A stretch of DNA of 64,000 nucleotides. Origin: Collybia mongolica. Taxonomy: Eukaryota; Basidiomycota; Agaricomycetes; Agaricales; Clitocybaceae. A program made the position numbers and the translations under genes. The notes under the pieces were generated by a model. That model had not been told where the DNA came from. It was given only the letters and a program-made list of their open reading frames with translations, and searched no databases. How positions within the stretch are numbered: the first letter of the stretch is position 1; the number at the start of each line of letters is the position of its first letter. The stretch lies in assembly GCA_013420905.1 (NCBI GenBank), contig JAAXNY010000009.1, positions 2,170,001-2,234,000 on the forward strand, written 5' to 3'. Of this stretch, positions 1 through 10,831 are shown piece by piece.

Positions 1-44
1 AAGCGGGAACAGCAAGGCAAAGACTTCATGTAGCGATGTCCGAA

Positions 45-953
45 CTAAAATATGACATCCTCATCTTTAGTACTGAGGAAGTTGGTCACGGCCCCTTCCT
101 CATCGTCACCTATGGTGTTCTCGTTCGCATCGAGTTGTGCTGCATCCCGGGCAGCAGTATCTCGTTTCTTCTTTCCCTGAACCTTTTTCAACCTACAAAA
201 TCATTAATACAGACCTAGTGAAAAGCAGGGCTCTTACGCACCTGAAAAACTCTTCTCGATCCATTTCATCTAACTCACTCAAAATATACTTTATAGTATT
301 ATCCAATCGCGGGATAACAATATGCTCAATTGCGTTTACCCTCCGATTGGTGGCACGGATGACCTCGTCCAGGATGGTGAAGGCGGTTTGCAGGGACGCC
401 AATTCTACAAGCGTTTCGATTGCTTTCGCATAGACTTCCTTCGCCTTGAGTACCTGTTGCCCCCCGCGCCCTAATCCAGTGAGATTGAAGTCTAAACGCG
501 CTTATTAGCTGAGAATCATTGGTAAGTCACTTTTCCAACATACCAGAGCCAGTCACACGATCAACTTCAAATGCTGGCAGAACAACACCGGATACATTCT
601 CCTGTTTCGCTTTGACCCTGAATGTTGCCAACTTCGCCTGCTCCTGTACAAGATACGAGATATCTCCCGTAGCATATGTGACCTCAGCCATCGAGAACGA
701 GGCTAGCTGCATTACTCTCCCCATCTTCCGCTTTGCCTACTCCTTACTTCGTTGAGCGGACGTCAGACTTCTTTGGCAATCACTCGCATACCTCGTCGAC
801 CTTCTTCAAGATCGCCCGGAATCGTGTTGTAAGGGCGTCTCGTTTTTTGGCTAAAAGTGAGTGACCTGTTTGGGCACCTTTGAGACGTAACTTGGTGTTT
901 GTCAAAGCCATTCGTGTTGCAAAAACATTTTCACGGGCTCCTGCTCCTGACAT
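45..953 (-). CDS. VMA8: V-type proton ATPase subunit D
   Basis: Central-stalk subunit of the vacuolar H+-ATPase V1 sector; it couples ATP hydrolysis by the A/B hexamer to rotation of the membrane rotor that acidifies vacuoles. The start is set by the family N terminus [19 protein letters not shown], read from 953 leftward, followed by a lysine-rich helix ([17 protein letters not shown]). The middle exon (about 527-724) and the helical exon at about 193-440 ([24 protein letters not shown]) are the classical long coiled-coil arms of the family. The last exon continues with a Lys-rich stretch ([11 protein letters not shown]) and an acidic tail ending in DEDVIF and TAG. At least three short introns interrupt it. 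It lies next to a convergently read tRNA gene. Identification is secure; exact intron edges were read by eye. Confidence 0.93.
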
Positions 954-1074
954 CGTATGGTTGGTGGGGTGAATAGATTTACGGCTTCTTGCATCACACT
1001 TGCCAAATATATTTATTTTCCCACATTACGTCATTGAACAATATATAGTATCAAGATATAGTAACAGTTGTGGA

Positions 1075-1156
1075 GGGGGCATAGCTCAGTTGGGAGAGCA
1101 GCAGACTGAAGTAGATTGGTTTCTGAAGGTCCCGCGTTCAATCCGCGGTGCCCCCA
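1075..1156 (+). tRNA. tRNA-Phe (GAA) with 9-nt intron, copy 1
   Basis: Folds as a full cloverleaf: acceptor GGGGGCA/TGCCCCC, D stem GCTC/GAGC, anticodon loop CTGAAGT (anticodon GAA at 1108-1110), variable loop AGGTC, T stem CCGCG/CGCGG and discriminator A at 1156. A 9-nt intron (1112-1120) follows G37, the canonical eukaryotic tRNA intron position. G37 itself fits tRNA-Phe (wybutosine precursor). The outermost anticodon-stem pair is a G-A mismatch. Its exons are identical to the two copies near 39 kb, but the intron sequence differs. A transposon island begins about 40 bp downstream. Confidence 0.93.
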
Positions 1157-1469
1157 TTCTTTTGACATTTCCTTGGGCCGACTATGTTACGTAAGCAACT
1201 CAGGTGTAGATCCTAGTCCAACTGCATGACACCTCATTTGCTCATCAAGCCCAGTAAGAAACCCATGTATTAGTTAACTTTTTCCACAATTCTCTTGATC
1301 TATTATGGCATATTAACTTGAATTAATTCCATGAGTTTGGACTCTGTTGATCCACTTACTTCATGACATTCTGTTTGTCATCAAGTCATGGACTTAGTAA
1401 AATTTGTTCAACTTGTTCAAGTTTGATTTGGGTGACACAAGATCAAAAAGTTAGGTATGTGAAACGCTT

Positions 1470-3720
1470 CATCCAACTTCCACATGCCACCACATTTATC
1501 TGCTGTGCAGTGCACCATCTGCAACCAAGAAGTTCAAAGGGCTCAAGACAAGTCTCTGGTAGCATTTCTTGCATCTCAAAATCAGGCTGCACCACCTGCA
1601 CTCCATTGCCACCACTCAGAGCCAGATTTGGATGGAGATGAAATACATATGAGGCAGAGAAAAGGAGAGACAAACTCAGGAGACTTTCTGGTGAGTATAA
1701 CATTACTGTCATTTATAACAAAGCTGATTGTAGCTCCAAAGGGTGACAATGTTGGACTGGCTCAACCAGATGGGCTGCTTACATGTGCAAATATTCTTAC
1801 AAAACACACAGAGAATCAATCCAATATTACACCAAATAATATAAATCCTGTTCAAACCTTTCCTGTTGTTCCACTATTTGACAAGAGCCTGACCCTTGGT
1901 CTGGATGCAAAAATTGACAACCTACAAATCACAGCTGAATTCATCAAGGGTCTGCAGACAGCAACACTTAAAAAAAGCAATATACAGAAAGAAGACATAT
2001 AATATTTGCATGAAGCACCATCAGAGCTTTCAGATGAACTAATGGATCCACACTTTCTCAAAGCTTTGAGAACCTTTCTCATAACTACCAATGCTTCACA
2101 AGAAACCTATAACAGTATTCAAGCTGCATCCCAGGCTTGTTACCCAGATAACCCATTCCTTTCTTTTATCAGATTAAATGCAAGATTGAACTGATCACAG
2201 GAGTTGTTCCCATAATCCATGATATGTGTGTAGATACATGTGTAGGATTTACAGGCCTGTTTGATGCACTTGATGCCTGCCTGAAATGTTCCCAACCTAG
2301 TATTATCTGGGAATGCAAAACAGCCATCAACAATTCTCAACAATACCCATAGGTCCTGTCATTCAGGCTCTTTATCAGTCAGAAGGGACAGCCAAGCTTA
2401 TGCATTACCTGGAGGATATCACAGAAAAGACATTACAACATGTAAAGGAGAATGGAGGTGAGATCAAAAATATATTGACACAGTAACAAGTATGTCCACA
2501 TTCCATGTATGCCAATGGCCCATTTTGGTATCTCCCAAGTCTGACCAACTTGATGACAACCAACCTCACTCTGACCACTGAGTTTGAATGCCAATCTGAC
2601 CTCAACTTCACTGACCACTGTCAAGATCTCCAGAATCAGATCAGACTTCCACTCATATACCCTTCAGGGATATGCTTTCTTCAATCTCCTGGAAACAGGT
2701 ATTATATAAAATTTTACTTACCCAATATTGCACTCTAGTACATTTATGTACATATTTCCCTTTTCCCTTTTTTCTTGCATCAGATGACTCTGTCCAACTT
2801 AGAGTACAAAATTAGTATAAAAGTCCTCCACTTTGTCTGTAGACAGTAACTATCAAAATTCACCTTTCTATCTACCCTCTCTTGCACAATCTAGAGCTCT
2901 AAAAAGCTCTCTTCTTTATATTGTTTATTGGCCTTGTGCTCTGACTTCAATCTGGAGAAGCATTCTCACATACTAGCACTGTTCCAGAGGCTAAAGACAT
3001 CACACTGCATATAAGTAGTGCATGTTGCAACTTTGCACTGCTCTTGTCTGCACCTTGGTTTGCATCACATAGCAACAGTTTGCCTATCTAGTGAGAAAAG
3101 CCAATCAGCACCGGTCTCCAATGACTGACTGCTGACTTCCTGACCTAAGTCCAACTTGGTGCAGTACTTTCACATTCTGCAGCCAACTTCTTAGTCCTTC
3201 AGTGATTGGAGACTCCTCTAAACTATACTAACCTAGAGGACATGTAGGGTTTGTAGCTTTCTCATTTAGCAACATCCCAGTGCAATTGGTATTGCCAATG
3301 ACATGTGGGAAGAATAGTTGCATGCTTGGTGAACAAAGAAAATCAAAAAGGGTGATGGCTCCCTTCAAATTTTGCTTGATAGTGCCCAGCTCTATTGTGA
3401 CAAGGAATTTGATTGTTGTTTTTTATCTACATCATCTATAACCTCTCCCCCAACTTATGATACAAGAAACAATTTGTTATCCCTGGAGGATTCATTGGAA
3501 GTCCACTCAAACCAATATATCCTGATTCACATCTGTATCCATTAACCTATCACATACCTGCTCTACAGATGAGTAGTATTGGCAAATTTTTGCAAATTTG
3601 TTTATGGAATTCAGCTCCTCTATCAACTAAAGCTTTCATCTGGTCACATTAAGGATGGACATCAACTTCTTTGTGAATTTCACATTGAATTCAAGGAGTT
3701 GCATATTTGATACCATTCTT
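1470..3720 (+). pseudogene. degenerate Plavaka/CACTA-type transposase (N-terminal half)
   Basis: Broken plus-strand coding relic. The longest open part (1484-2002) has a CxxC-containing start (CTICNQEVQ). After a frame break, 2006-2500 reads through the block typical of basidiomycete Plavaka transposases: FLITTNASQETYNSIQAAS, then GVVPIIHDMCVDTCVGFTG with a following CLKC, then YPIGPVIQALYQSEGTAKL. Near 3483-3572 another family block survives (PGGFIGSPLKPIYPDSHLYP). Frame shifts and stops separate these blocks, and the catalytic region cannot be read. Members of this superfamily are cut-and-paste DNA transposons common in mushrooms. The decay matches the CpG loss of the island. Family assignment rests on remembered conserved blocks, so a different CACTA subgroup is possible. 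Confidence 0.7.
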
Positions 3721-5989
3721 ACCAAATCCACATCCTTTGACACAGCATTCATCTCTTGATACACATTGCACCAGAGACAATTCATATTGGGTTATTGTCT
3801 TGCTATGCCCAGTAGCTGATAGAGACAGCAATGGGGAATCTTGGCAATGAGATACATCAAGATAGAGATCCATATGCTAATATTGCTCAATAAGGAATCC
3901 TACATGCATAAATCAACTCTCTGGTTGGCATGATGCCAGACATGTTACTCTCTGACACAGGCGACAAGCTAGCCAAGTGCCTTGTGGTGGCAAAAGCCTG
4001 GGTGATGGCTTTGTTTTGTTGTGAGCCTGCCAAGCAACAGCACTTGATATTTCCAAAGATGAAGCCATTGCAATTATGAAGTTATGGGCTGAAAAAGGTT
4101 GGCCTAATCAAGAGAGTTGGCCTTGAGCAGTACAAGGTCAGGGCCAACTGTAGCTTCCAAATGGTCAGCTTGTTTGATCACATTGAGTAGAGTCAAGATC
4201 AGTAAAAAAGCTGTAAAGGACAACAATATTGAAGGTGAGTGGCCTATTTATTTACTGAATTGAATTAACAAATCCCTTCCTTATCAGTTTCATGCAGAAG
4301 ACTACTCAAAGTTTACTGAGATTTGATATTTTGTCTGATTATCATTTGATGGAGATGTCTATATGCTTGCAGTCATTTCAGTTTTCTCCCCATCCAACTG
4401 TGCACTTCTTGATCAATCATTTCAGACTGTATATGTGTGCTACTATATGGGAAATACTGCTTTACTTACCATTGATGGTAAATTGAGTCAGTTGTCTCAA
4501 TGATTCCATATTTCAAGGTTACACTAAATGGGGAGATTGAGAGGCTGGATACTGAGTGTTTTTATATAGAGAAATTGGAATTGGGCATTTTGTCATTAGT
4601 TGGAGAAGAAGAGGAAGAAGAAAGACTGGAAGATGATGACATGTATGTGCATTAGGTAAAAGTACAATTGATTGGTTTTGAATGTACAAGCTGAAAGTGA
4701 GAACATAGTCTGTGATAGTATGCATTTGGAGGTTCATTTCTTCACAGTGGTCCAATTGAGGGTGTTGCTGTCAGCAACCATAGTATGGTCAGGATTATCA
4801 GATAAGGTCTAGGTACCACAGTAATAGTTAACACACTGGTCAGGCTTAAATCAGACTCACTATAATGGGCCCTGTAACATGATGAACTAACCTCCATCTA
4901 GTGCAAGAATATCTGATGTGCCAGATTCTATTGTTTGTGTTAGGGTTTAAGGTATTGATGCCATAGTCTTCCATTTCCACACCACTGTCATTGGAAGATG
5001 CCCTTACATACCAAGTGAACATTTTGATTTGAAGTAAATACCACAGCAAATGAAGTTTGTTCAAAAGCCATTTGTAGGCAAGATCCAGGTTGGTCCCTCC
5101 TCTAAGTGCAGCTAGGGGCCTGGGAGTACCTGTTATGGTTGCTGGGTTTCCCTTTGAGGAAGGTAGCTCACCTCCTTACTAGCACAATACAGGCTAAGTT
5201 GGGGCAGGCTGCAGCCTGCTCTCCTTGGGTGGTGAGCCGCTCTGAGGGATTTGATCCCCTAGTGCCCAATCAGGTGTGCAATTTTGGCCCATACAAGCTC
5301 AAGGCCACCATGCAGGAACTCTTTCTTGGAGTGTCCATATGTCTTATACAATAGCTTATGATTGTGTCCAGTTCTTGATTCTGAGTAGTCACTGCATCTG
5401 TATTATGTACAGTAGTATACAAATCCTTGAGAAAAAAAAAAGGAAAACCCAGGTTGGTTTGAATCCAGTTCAGAATTATCCACCCAAAAGTAGGAAAACA
5501 CTTCTCCCATTCTTTGGATGCATGAAAATCCCCCACACTCTAAAGCATTCCCTTGAAGGATGAAAATCAACTTAGGCTGAGATTATCCCTTGGGGTTGGG
5601 AAAATCAAACCCCCTTTTCAGTCCTTAAATTCCAAAAAATCACACACAGAAACACCTTATCTTTTGGATGAAGTTCATACCCTTCTACTGGTTCAAAAAC
5701 ATCCCACATATTTCATCCTTTTGTGAGATTAAATTCCATCCAATTAATAGATAAAAATGTCAACATACTGTATATTACAAATGAGATTCACCCCCTGGAT
5801 GGCTGAAAAGTAAGGTATGAAATTTCATCCAAAATTCATCTGGCCTTAATCCACCCATTTAAAGTAGGAAATTAGGGTTTCCACAGTTAAATGTTTGAAA
5901 ACCCCCCCCTTCTGGGTGCACAGTGAGTGATCCTGATGGCTAGATGTGGACAAACAAGTGGTCCTCTTACAGATCTGGGCTGAACTATT

Positions 5990-6905
5990 TTAAATACCAG
6001 TCCCAGATAGGGAAATGGTGGAAGCTACTTCCACAGTTTTGGAGGCCATCTATGGTTTCAGTTTAGCTCTATGATCTATCTTTCTGGTGTGCCTACATAT
6101 ATGACACCTTTGCAATCAATTATACCTGGATCCCCTCTGCAGCCAAGCCTGCTCAGTCCTCTGGTGCCCTGTGTGGTAGATTTTGCTGTTTATATCACTC
6201 TCCCCTCTGGACACTTGGTATAATGTACCCCTTACAGATGGGTGGTGAGCAAAAATCAGCAAGTCATTTATGGCTCAAGCATTGATACAAAGAGGCATGA
6301 TATGTCAATGGCAATGTGGGGTTGTTGCTGGCATCCAGAATGGGAGGAGATGTAGAGGGCAGATCTGTATTAATGAGAAATATAAAGCCAATGATTGCAA
6401 AGGCTAGTCATTAGTGTGCACTTTAGGGGAGAAAGAGAACCACCCTGTTTTGTTACACCTGTGACAATAAATTGAGGGGTAAAGCCAGATGCTGTTTTGA
6501 CTTGGTAGGGTACATTTGCTTGTGCCAATTTGTCAAGGGTATTGATTGAGTTTGGAAGGCCATATGCCAAGATGGCATTATAAAAGCTCTGGGGTTCAAG
6601 CATGTCAAATCCCTTTTGTTGATCATGTTCGAGTATGTAGAGGGGGCACATTTCACAGTTTGCCCAAGTGTGGATTTCAGCAAGAAAGGACAATAGGTTC
6701 CAACCTTAGACACCAGGTTGTGTTGCAAGTTGCCCTTGCAGAAGAATGGCATGATTAGTAATATGTTGAGAGCAGGGTGTTTAGCCAGGCAAAGGGTAGG
6801 TTGAGTAATAAGTTGTTGCAGGCGACACTGTGGTAGTTGTATAGAAATACTGATGGCCCCTTTTTATGAATGGTAGAAAGGTTAGGTGGCTTTACACAAT
6901 CAGGA
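5990..6905 (-). pseudogene. degenerate reverse transcriptase relic
   Basis: Minus-strand relic. The open stretch 6370-6693 contains the fingers/palm motifs of a reverse transcriptase: LYILEHDQQKGFDML (the Asp-containing motif), AILAYGLP, and VTKQGGSLSPL, equivalent to the family QGxPLSPL motif. Further 3' (about 6250-6290) a broken frame reads AINDLLIFA where the catalytic xxDD box should lie, so one of the two Asp residues is altered or lost. Upstream, about 6700-6900, frames switch repeatedly. The layout resembles the LINE-like or domesticated-looking reverse transcriptases that are abundant in agaricomycetes. It opposes the neighbouring transposase, so two different elements contributed to the island. 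Confidence 0.72.
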
Positions 6906-7141
6906 AAGTGGGAGCTGAAACTTCGTAGACTCATGACCAGCCGTTATAAAAGAGACGAAACCCCTTATCGAGGCTTGGCTCATAGATTTGAGGGATCGGT
7001 CACCGGTCTAACATCGTTTTTAGAGCACCATCAGACACAAGCTTGACTTTTATTTGAATCTATTTCAATTGCAACTATATCAAGTTTTCCTCGGCCGAAT
7101 TCCGAGCTGGTAAACCCTTTATGTGACGTAATTATATATCG

Positions 7142-8442
7142 TTATGCGATGGTGTATTTGCCATAATTCTTCTCTGGATCGAATACCTATGGAATGGTTA
7201 GCGGGAACATAAGGTCTGATCTTTGATCAGCAACATACCTCCCACCGCGACGCGGGAAATATGTGCTTATTCCTCTGGTAATAACTTCGTTCGACAACCT
7301 TGCCGGCATGAGATTCGTCTTTTTCTTTCGTGGCGTCAGCGAGGAGACGAACATCATCGTGTACGTCGAAATTGAACAGAGGACCGGATTTTCCCCGTGC
7401 TTTATTGATTATGAAGTCATAAAAGGTATAATGCTATGGTCATTTATCAGTAAGACCAAAAGTATTAGAGAATATGGTATCAACTTGCGTGGGGTATTAT
7501 TAGATCCTCCTGTGGAGGGTATAGTTAATATATGCGCGCCACTATAGTTTTAGTAAAATCCATACCTTGATATACATCAAATTATCAACACTAACACCTC
7601 TGAGTTCAGGGAACTGCTGGCGGCACTTCTCCAAAAAACTACCGATGTCGTCGCCTTTCTTGCACTGATGAGGCGATGAATGAGTCTACACAATAAGCAT
7701 AAGAGAAGAAAGCTCACCATAACGCTTTTGCGATGGCCGCTTCCGTCCCAGTAAGAGTAGACAACCTCAATCTCTTCCTTTTTGGTGAATTCTTGTTTCT
7801 GTAACCACTCAATCCTAAGTCGTTCCCTCTCTTTCCTTTCTGCTTCTTCCCGTTCTCGGTCTGGGAGGAAAGAAGTATCGACATTGGGATTCTTACGAAA
7901 TTTTCCCCGCTTCAAGGGAGGACCGTCTTGGCCATCCTCCTCCTCGCCTTTGGAGGAGGACCGTCGCCCCACATCCAGAGCAGTGTCTTCATCCTCCCCA
8001 CCCCCATCATCCATGGCAAACGACAATGTAGCTTTCACGACTTTTTTGCGTTTCTTCAGTTTCTTTGTGTCGTCCCTAAACAGATCCTCCACAACCTATA
8101 AGCCATCGGAATCTTTACCCTCTTGGCAAGTGCGGCCGACAATGAAAAGTAGAAAGCAAGTACATACTTGAGATCACTGGACCGTGCAGCCTCCCTGGCT
8201 TTGGCCTCCTCCAACTCTTTCCGCTTTTGTTGAAATTCTTCGAGTCGGACAAGTCCAACCGTGCTGTTTTTCAGTGTTTCTTCCATAGAGTCGTGCTGGC
8301 CAACGAAGCGGTTCGATGACGGCCTGGATTTCTCGGTTTCATTGATAAGGGTTTGTTTTTGGCGTTCAAACTCCTCTCGCATCTGGTTGCGCTGCTTTGC
8401 AAGAGCATCTTCTCGGCGACCTTCTGCTTTGCTCGTGGACAT
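7142..8442 (-). CDS. XAP5/FAM50 family nuclear protein
   Basis: Homologue of human FAM50A (XAP5), a nuclear protein associated with the spliceosome. The start at 8442 opens a charged coiled-coil N terminus ([19 protein letters not shown]) followed by the conserved [20 protein letters not shown]. The middle exon carries [13 protein letters not shown], an acidic spacer and [17 protein letters not shown]. The C-terminal XAP5 domain is assembled over four more exons: [68 protein letters not shown], and finally [14 protein letters not shown] then TAA. The intron between EDLIIPH and HYTFYDF (7434-7488) must use a GC donor, because the alternative GT two codons later breaks the frame. It shares a 102-bp divergent promoter with the uS13m gene. 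Confidence 0.92.
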
Positions 8443-8544
8443 GGTGGTTGTAAGTGAGATCGAGGGTGATGTCGGAGTGTGAATTTATACAAAAAGTTGC
8501 AACTTGGGTCCTGTGACTTAAATTTCTCTAAACTTGAACCTACT
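8443..8544. promoter_or_regulatory. 102-bp bidirectional promoter, XAP5 / uS13m
   Basis: The two start codons point away from each other at 8442 (-) and 8545 (+), leaving only 102 bp for both promoters and both 5' leaders. I see no TATA-like element in it. Regulatory sharing is inferred from spacing alone. Confidence 0.6.
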
Positions 8545-9143
8545 ATGGTGCACATTCTTGGTGTGAACCTGCGGGAAACCCACCTTGCACGGGTAAGCCT
8601 ATCTACTCCACCGAAGATTGTCATCGTTCGAACCTTTCCTAGTTTGCACTTACGAAATTCTATGGCATTGGCCATCACACCGCACATCGTCTGTGTGCAC
8701 GTCTCCAAATCCATGACAAATGCAAAATGAAGGACCTATCCCCATATCAAGTCACTGCGCTGGCATCATTCCTTTCATCCCCGAGCACCTCACCGCCGTT
8801 GCCTCGATATCCATTAGCGAGCTCGAATTTCGTTCCACCTCCGCCAAACAAATCTATCCAGGAGCTTCAGAACGAATTCAACGCTACTAAAGTCGTGCGC
8901 GAGGCGAAGAAGCAGAAGAGAGCAGAAATGCCTGGGGTTAAAGCGAACACCTATGTCGACCCCTTGAAGGAACTACGTATCGAATCGGAGCTGAGGAGGA
9001 TGATTCGCGAGAACATTGCGCATCAGCGGATGATTGGAAGTTATGTCGGAAGAAGACATGCAATGCATCTTCCGGTCAGAGGGCAGAACACACAGTCCAA
9101 TGCAAAAACAGCGAAGAAACTCAACCAACTGGATCGGTATTAA
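8545..9143 (+). CDS. SWS2: mitochondrial small-subunit ribosomal protein uS13
   Basis: Small-subunit protein uS13 of the mitochondrial ribosome. Two exons (8545-8592 and 8643-9143) give 182 residues. Exon 1 encodes MVHILGVNLRETHLAR and exon 2 continues FALTKFYGIGHHTAHRLCAR, the helix-hairpin start of uS13. The C terminus holds the rRNA-binding signature RMIGSYVGRRHAMHLPVRGQ followed by NTQSNAKTAKKLN, matching the bacterial GLPVRGQRTKTNAR element. A Pro/Ser-rich insertion (PSTSPPLPRYPLASS) in the middle is longer than in bacteria, as usual for fungal mitochondrial versions. No cleavable presequence is evident. It is divergent from XAP5. Confidence 0.9.
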
Positions 9144-9483
9144 AGTGGTGGTGTGGTGTAATCATATCCAACACCTATATTTTTGGGATTTAATTTCCAA
9201 ACGGGGCCTGCAGGACTTACCATACGGCGAAGGAATGGTCTTCCATTACTTCCAGGTTTTCCGACGCGCTACATTCAGCCTCTTAAAAATCATGTCAGCC
9301 GTGTGGCATGTGGTTTTATATCCCTTTGAAATAACTCTTTGGTTCATAATAACATAAAACATCATTTTTCTGGTTTACACCAAGTCACCCTCTTGAGGAC
9401 CTCTGAGTCGTATTTGAGGCCAACTCCATTTTATTTTAAAACTTTGACGTGACATAACGTGTCGTGTGACACGCACGTCCTAA
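9144..9483. other. intergenic, 340 bp
   Basis: Tail of the uS13m gene and leader of BET3. A reading frame into the region simply runs on from an overlapping frame of uS13m. I see no gene, RNA or repeat here. Confidence 0.6.
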
Positions 9484-10302
9484 ATGACAACGACGAGCAA
9501 GCAGTACAAGAACATCGGTGAAGACCTATGGAAAGGTAGAGCGGAAAAGATCGTACGTTGATTCCATGTCTTTGAATGTGTCTTAGCCTAATTCTTGCAG
9601 AACGCAGAGCTTTTTGCGCTGACCTACGGCGCTTTGGTGGTTCAACTGATCCAGGACTATGAGGACTATGCAGAGGTGAACAAACAACTCGACAAAATGG
9701 GTTACAATATTGGAACTCGATTAATTGAGGATTTCCTTGCAAAAAGTGGAATAGGAAGGTGTGCAGATTTTAAGGAAGTGGGTGAAGTTGTATCGAAGGT
9801 GTGTTCACTCTCTCGGGTTCTCACCCATACATGCCAACTCATCATCAGCGTTTGGAACTTTTGTACTCAAATCCAATAGGTCGGATTCAAATCCTTCCTC
9901 AATGTCACGCCCACCATTACCCACTCTGCTCCACCACCATCATCATCCCCTGGCAGGCTTGAGAGTAATCCTGCGACACAAGCAACTGTTGGCTCGTCCT
10001 TCATTCTCACACTCGACGAAAATCCTTTGGCGGAGTTTGTAGAATTACCAGAAGAAGTTCTGGAAGGAGGCCTTTGGTTCAGTAATGTTCTGTGCGGGGT
10101 GATACGGGGGGCATTGGAAATGGTAAATGGCTGCAACAATCTAGTCAGATCAAACTAACAACCTAACTGTTCCGCGTCATAGGTACAAATGCAAGTACAG
10201 GTGGACTTCATATCTGATGTTCTTCGTGGTGACGAAAGCACCGAAATACGGGTCAGGCTCATGAAATATCTCGAAGAAGAGGTGCCAGTGGGAGATGACT
10301 AG
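9484..10302 (+). CDS. BET3: TRAPP complex subunit Bet3
   Basis: Core subunit of the TRAPP tethering and Ypt1/Rab1 exchange-factor complex at the ER-Golgi boundary. Four exons (9484-9552, 9601-9798, 9880-10122, 10183-10302) total 630 nt and 209 residues, close to the usual length. Diagnostic stretches are [35 protein letters not shown] and [19 protein letters not shown]. The last includes the cysteine that is palmitoylated in the human and yeast proteins, plus the hydrophobic tunnel region. A Ser/Pro-rich insertion ([18 protein letters not shown]) follows [11 protein letters not shown] and is not in the yeast protein. The C terminus [20 protein letters not shown] is typical. Confidence 0.95.
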
Positions 10303-10831
10303 GGCCTGTGGGCAACGTGTGAGGACCTATATGTACTTTCAACGTCCGCGTTATCACTTGACTGATGCTTCATCGAAGCCCCTGGACTGGTAAGGCTAGC
10401 CCATTCCGAAACACTTGTGCCCAAAGCATGAGGATGTACAGCCACTAGCATATGTCGACCTCCCCTTTCCTCCGGTCCTCTACCTAGCCTGAAGCACTAT
10501 AGGAAGTATTTGATTCTACTTTGCGGAAATACCTTGAGTGTCGATTATGCTGTAGATAGAAGGATCATGCGATCGAGGCTGTGATGCTTTCCATGATTCC
10601 AAGTAAAAACAATTAAATCACATAGTGATTGGCCACATCCTATTTTCTCTTCGGCCCTACGACACTCATAGCGCGGAATCCACCTGTGTACGATTGAGGC
10701 TATTGACTTGTAAGGAAGTCTTGAATAATGGAAGACAGCGTTTGCCGACGGGAGTAAGATGTGATCTAATTATTATACGAGCAGTTTCCAGCACTCTGCA
10801 GTGCAACCCCTCTCACCCGCTTGCATCGACC
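10303..10831. other. intergenic, 529 bp
   Basis: Between the BET3 stop and the BUD23 start. Short open frames are present but none matches a family or has supportable splice structure. Nothing else seen. Confidence 0.6.

Larger units (their letters stand above)
1195..6910. repeat. CpG-depleted transposon relic island
   Basis: About 5.7 kb with no intact gene and a base usage unlike both flanks. By eye only about half a dozen CG dinucleotides remain, while TG and CA are frequent; the flanks show CG every few tens of bases. The change is sharp on both sides, with CG seen again left of about 1192 and right of about 6922. This is the signature of long-term CpG-directed C-to-T decay of methylated repeats. 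Protein relics are listed separately: a Plavaka-type transposase on the plus strand in the left half and a reverse transcriptase on the minus strand at the right end. Between about 5.4 and 5.9 kb is low-complexity sequence with recurrent short words such as GAAAATC and AAAACCC. I found no terminal repeats or target-site duplication. Confidence 0.85.

Noticed and set aside
4292..5064. Open frames inside the transposon island (for example 4292-4486 and 4519-4755)
   Set aside because: CpG-free decayed repeat sequence loses stops by chance in some frames; none shows a protein family block.
7263..7547. 94-codon plus-strand open frame
   Set aside because: Antisense shadow of the last XAP5 exons.
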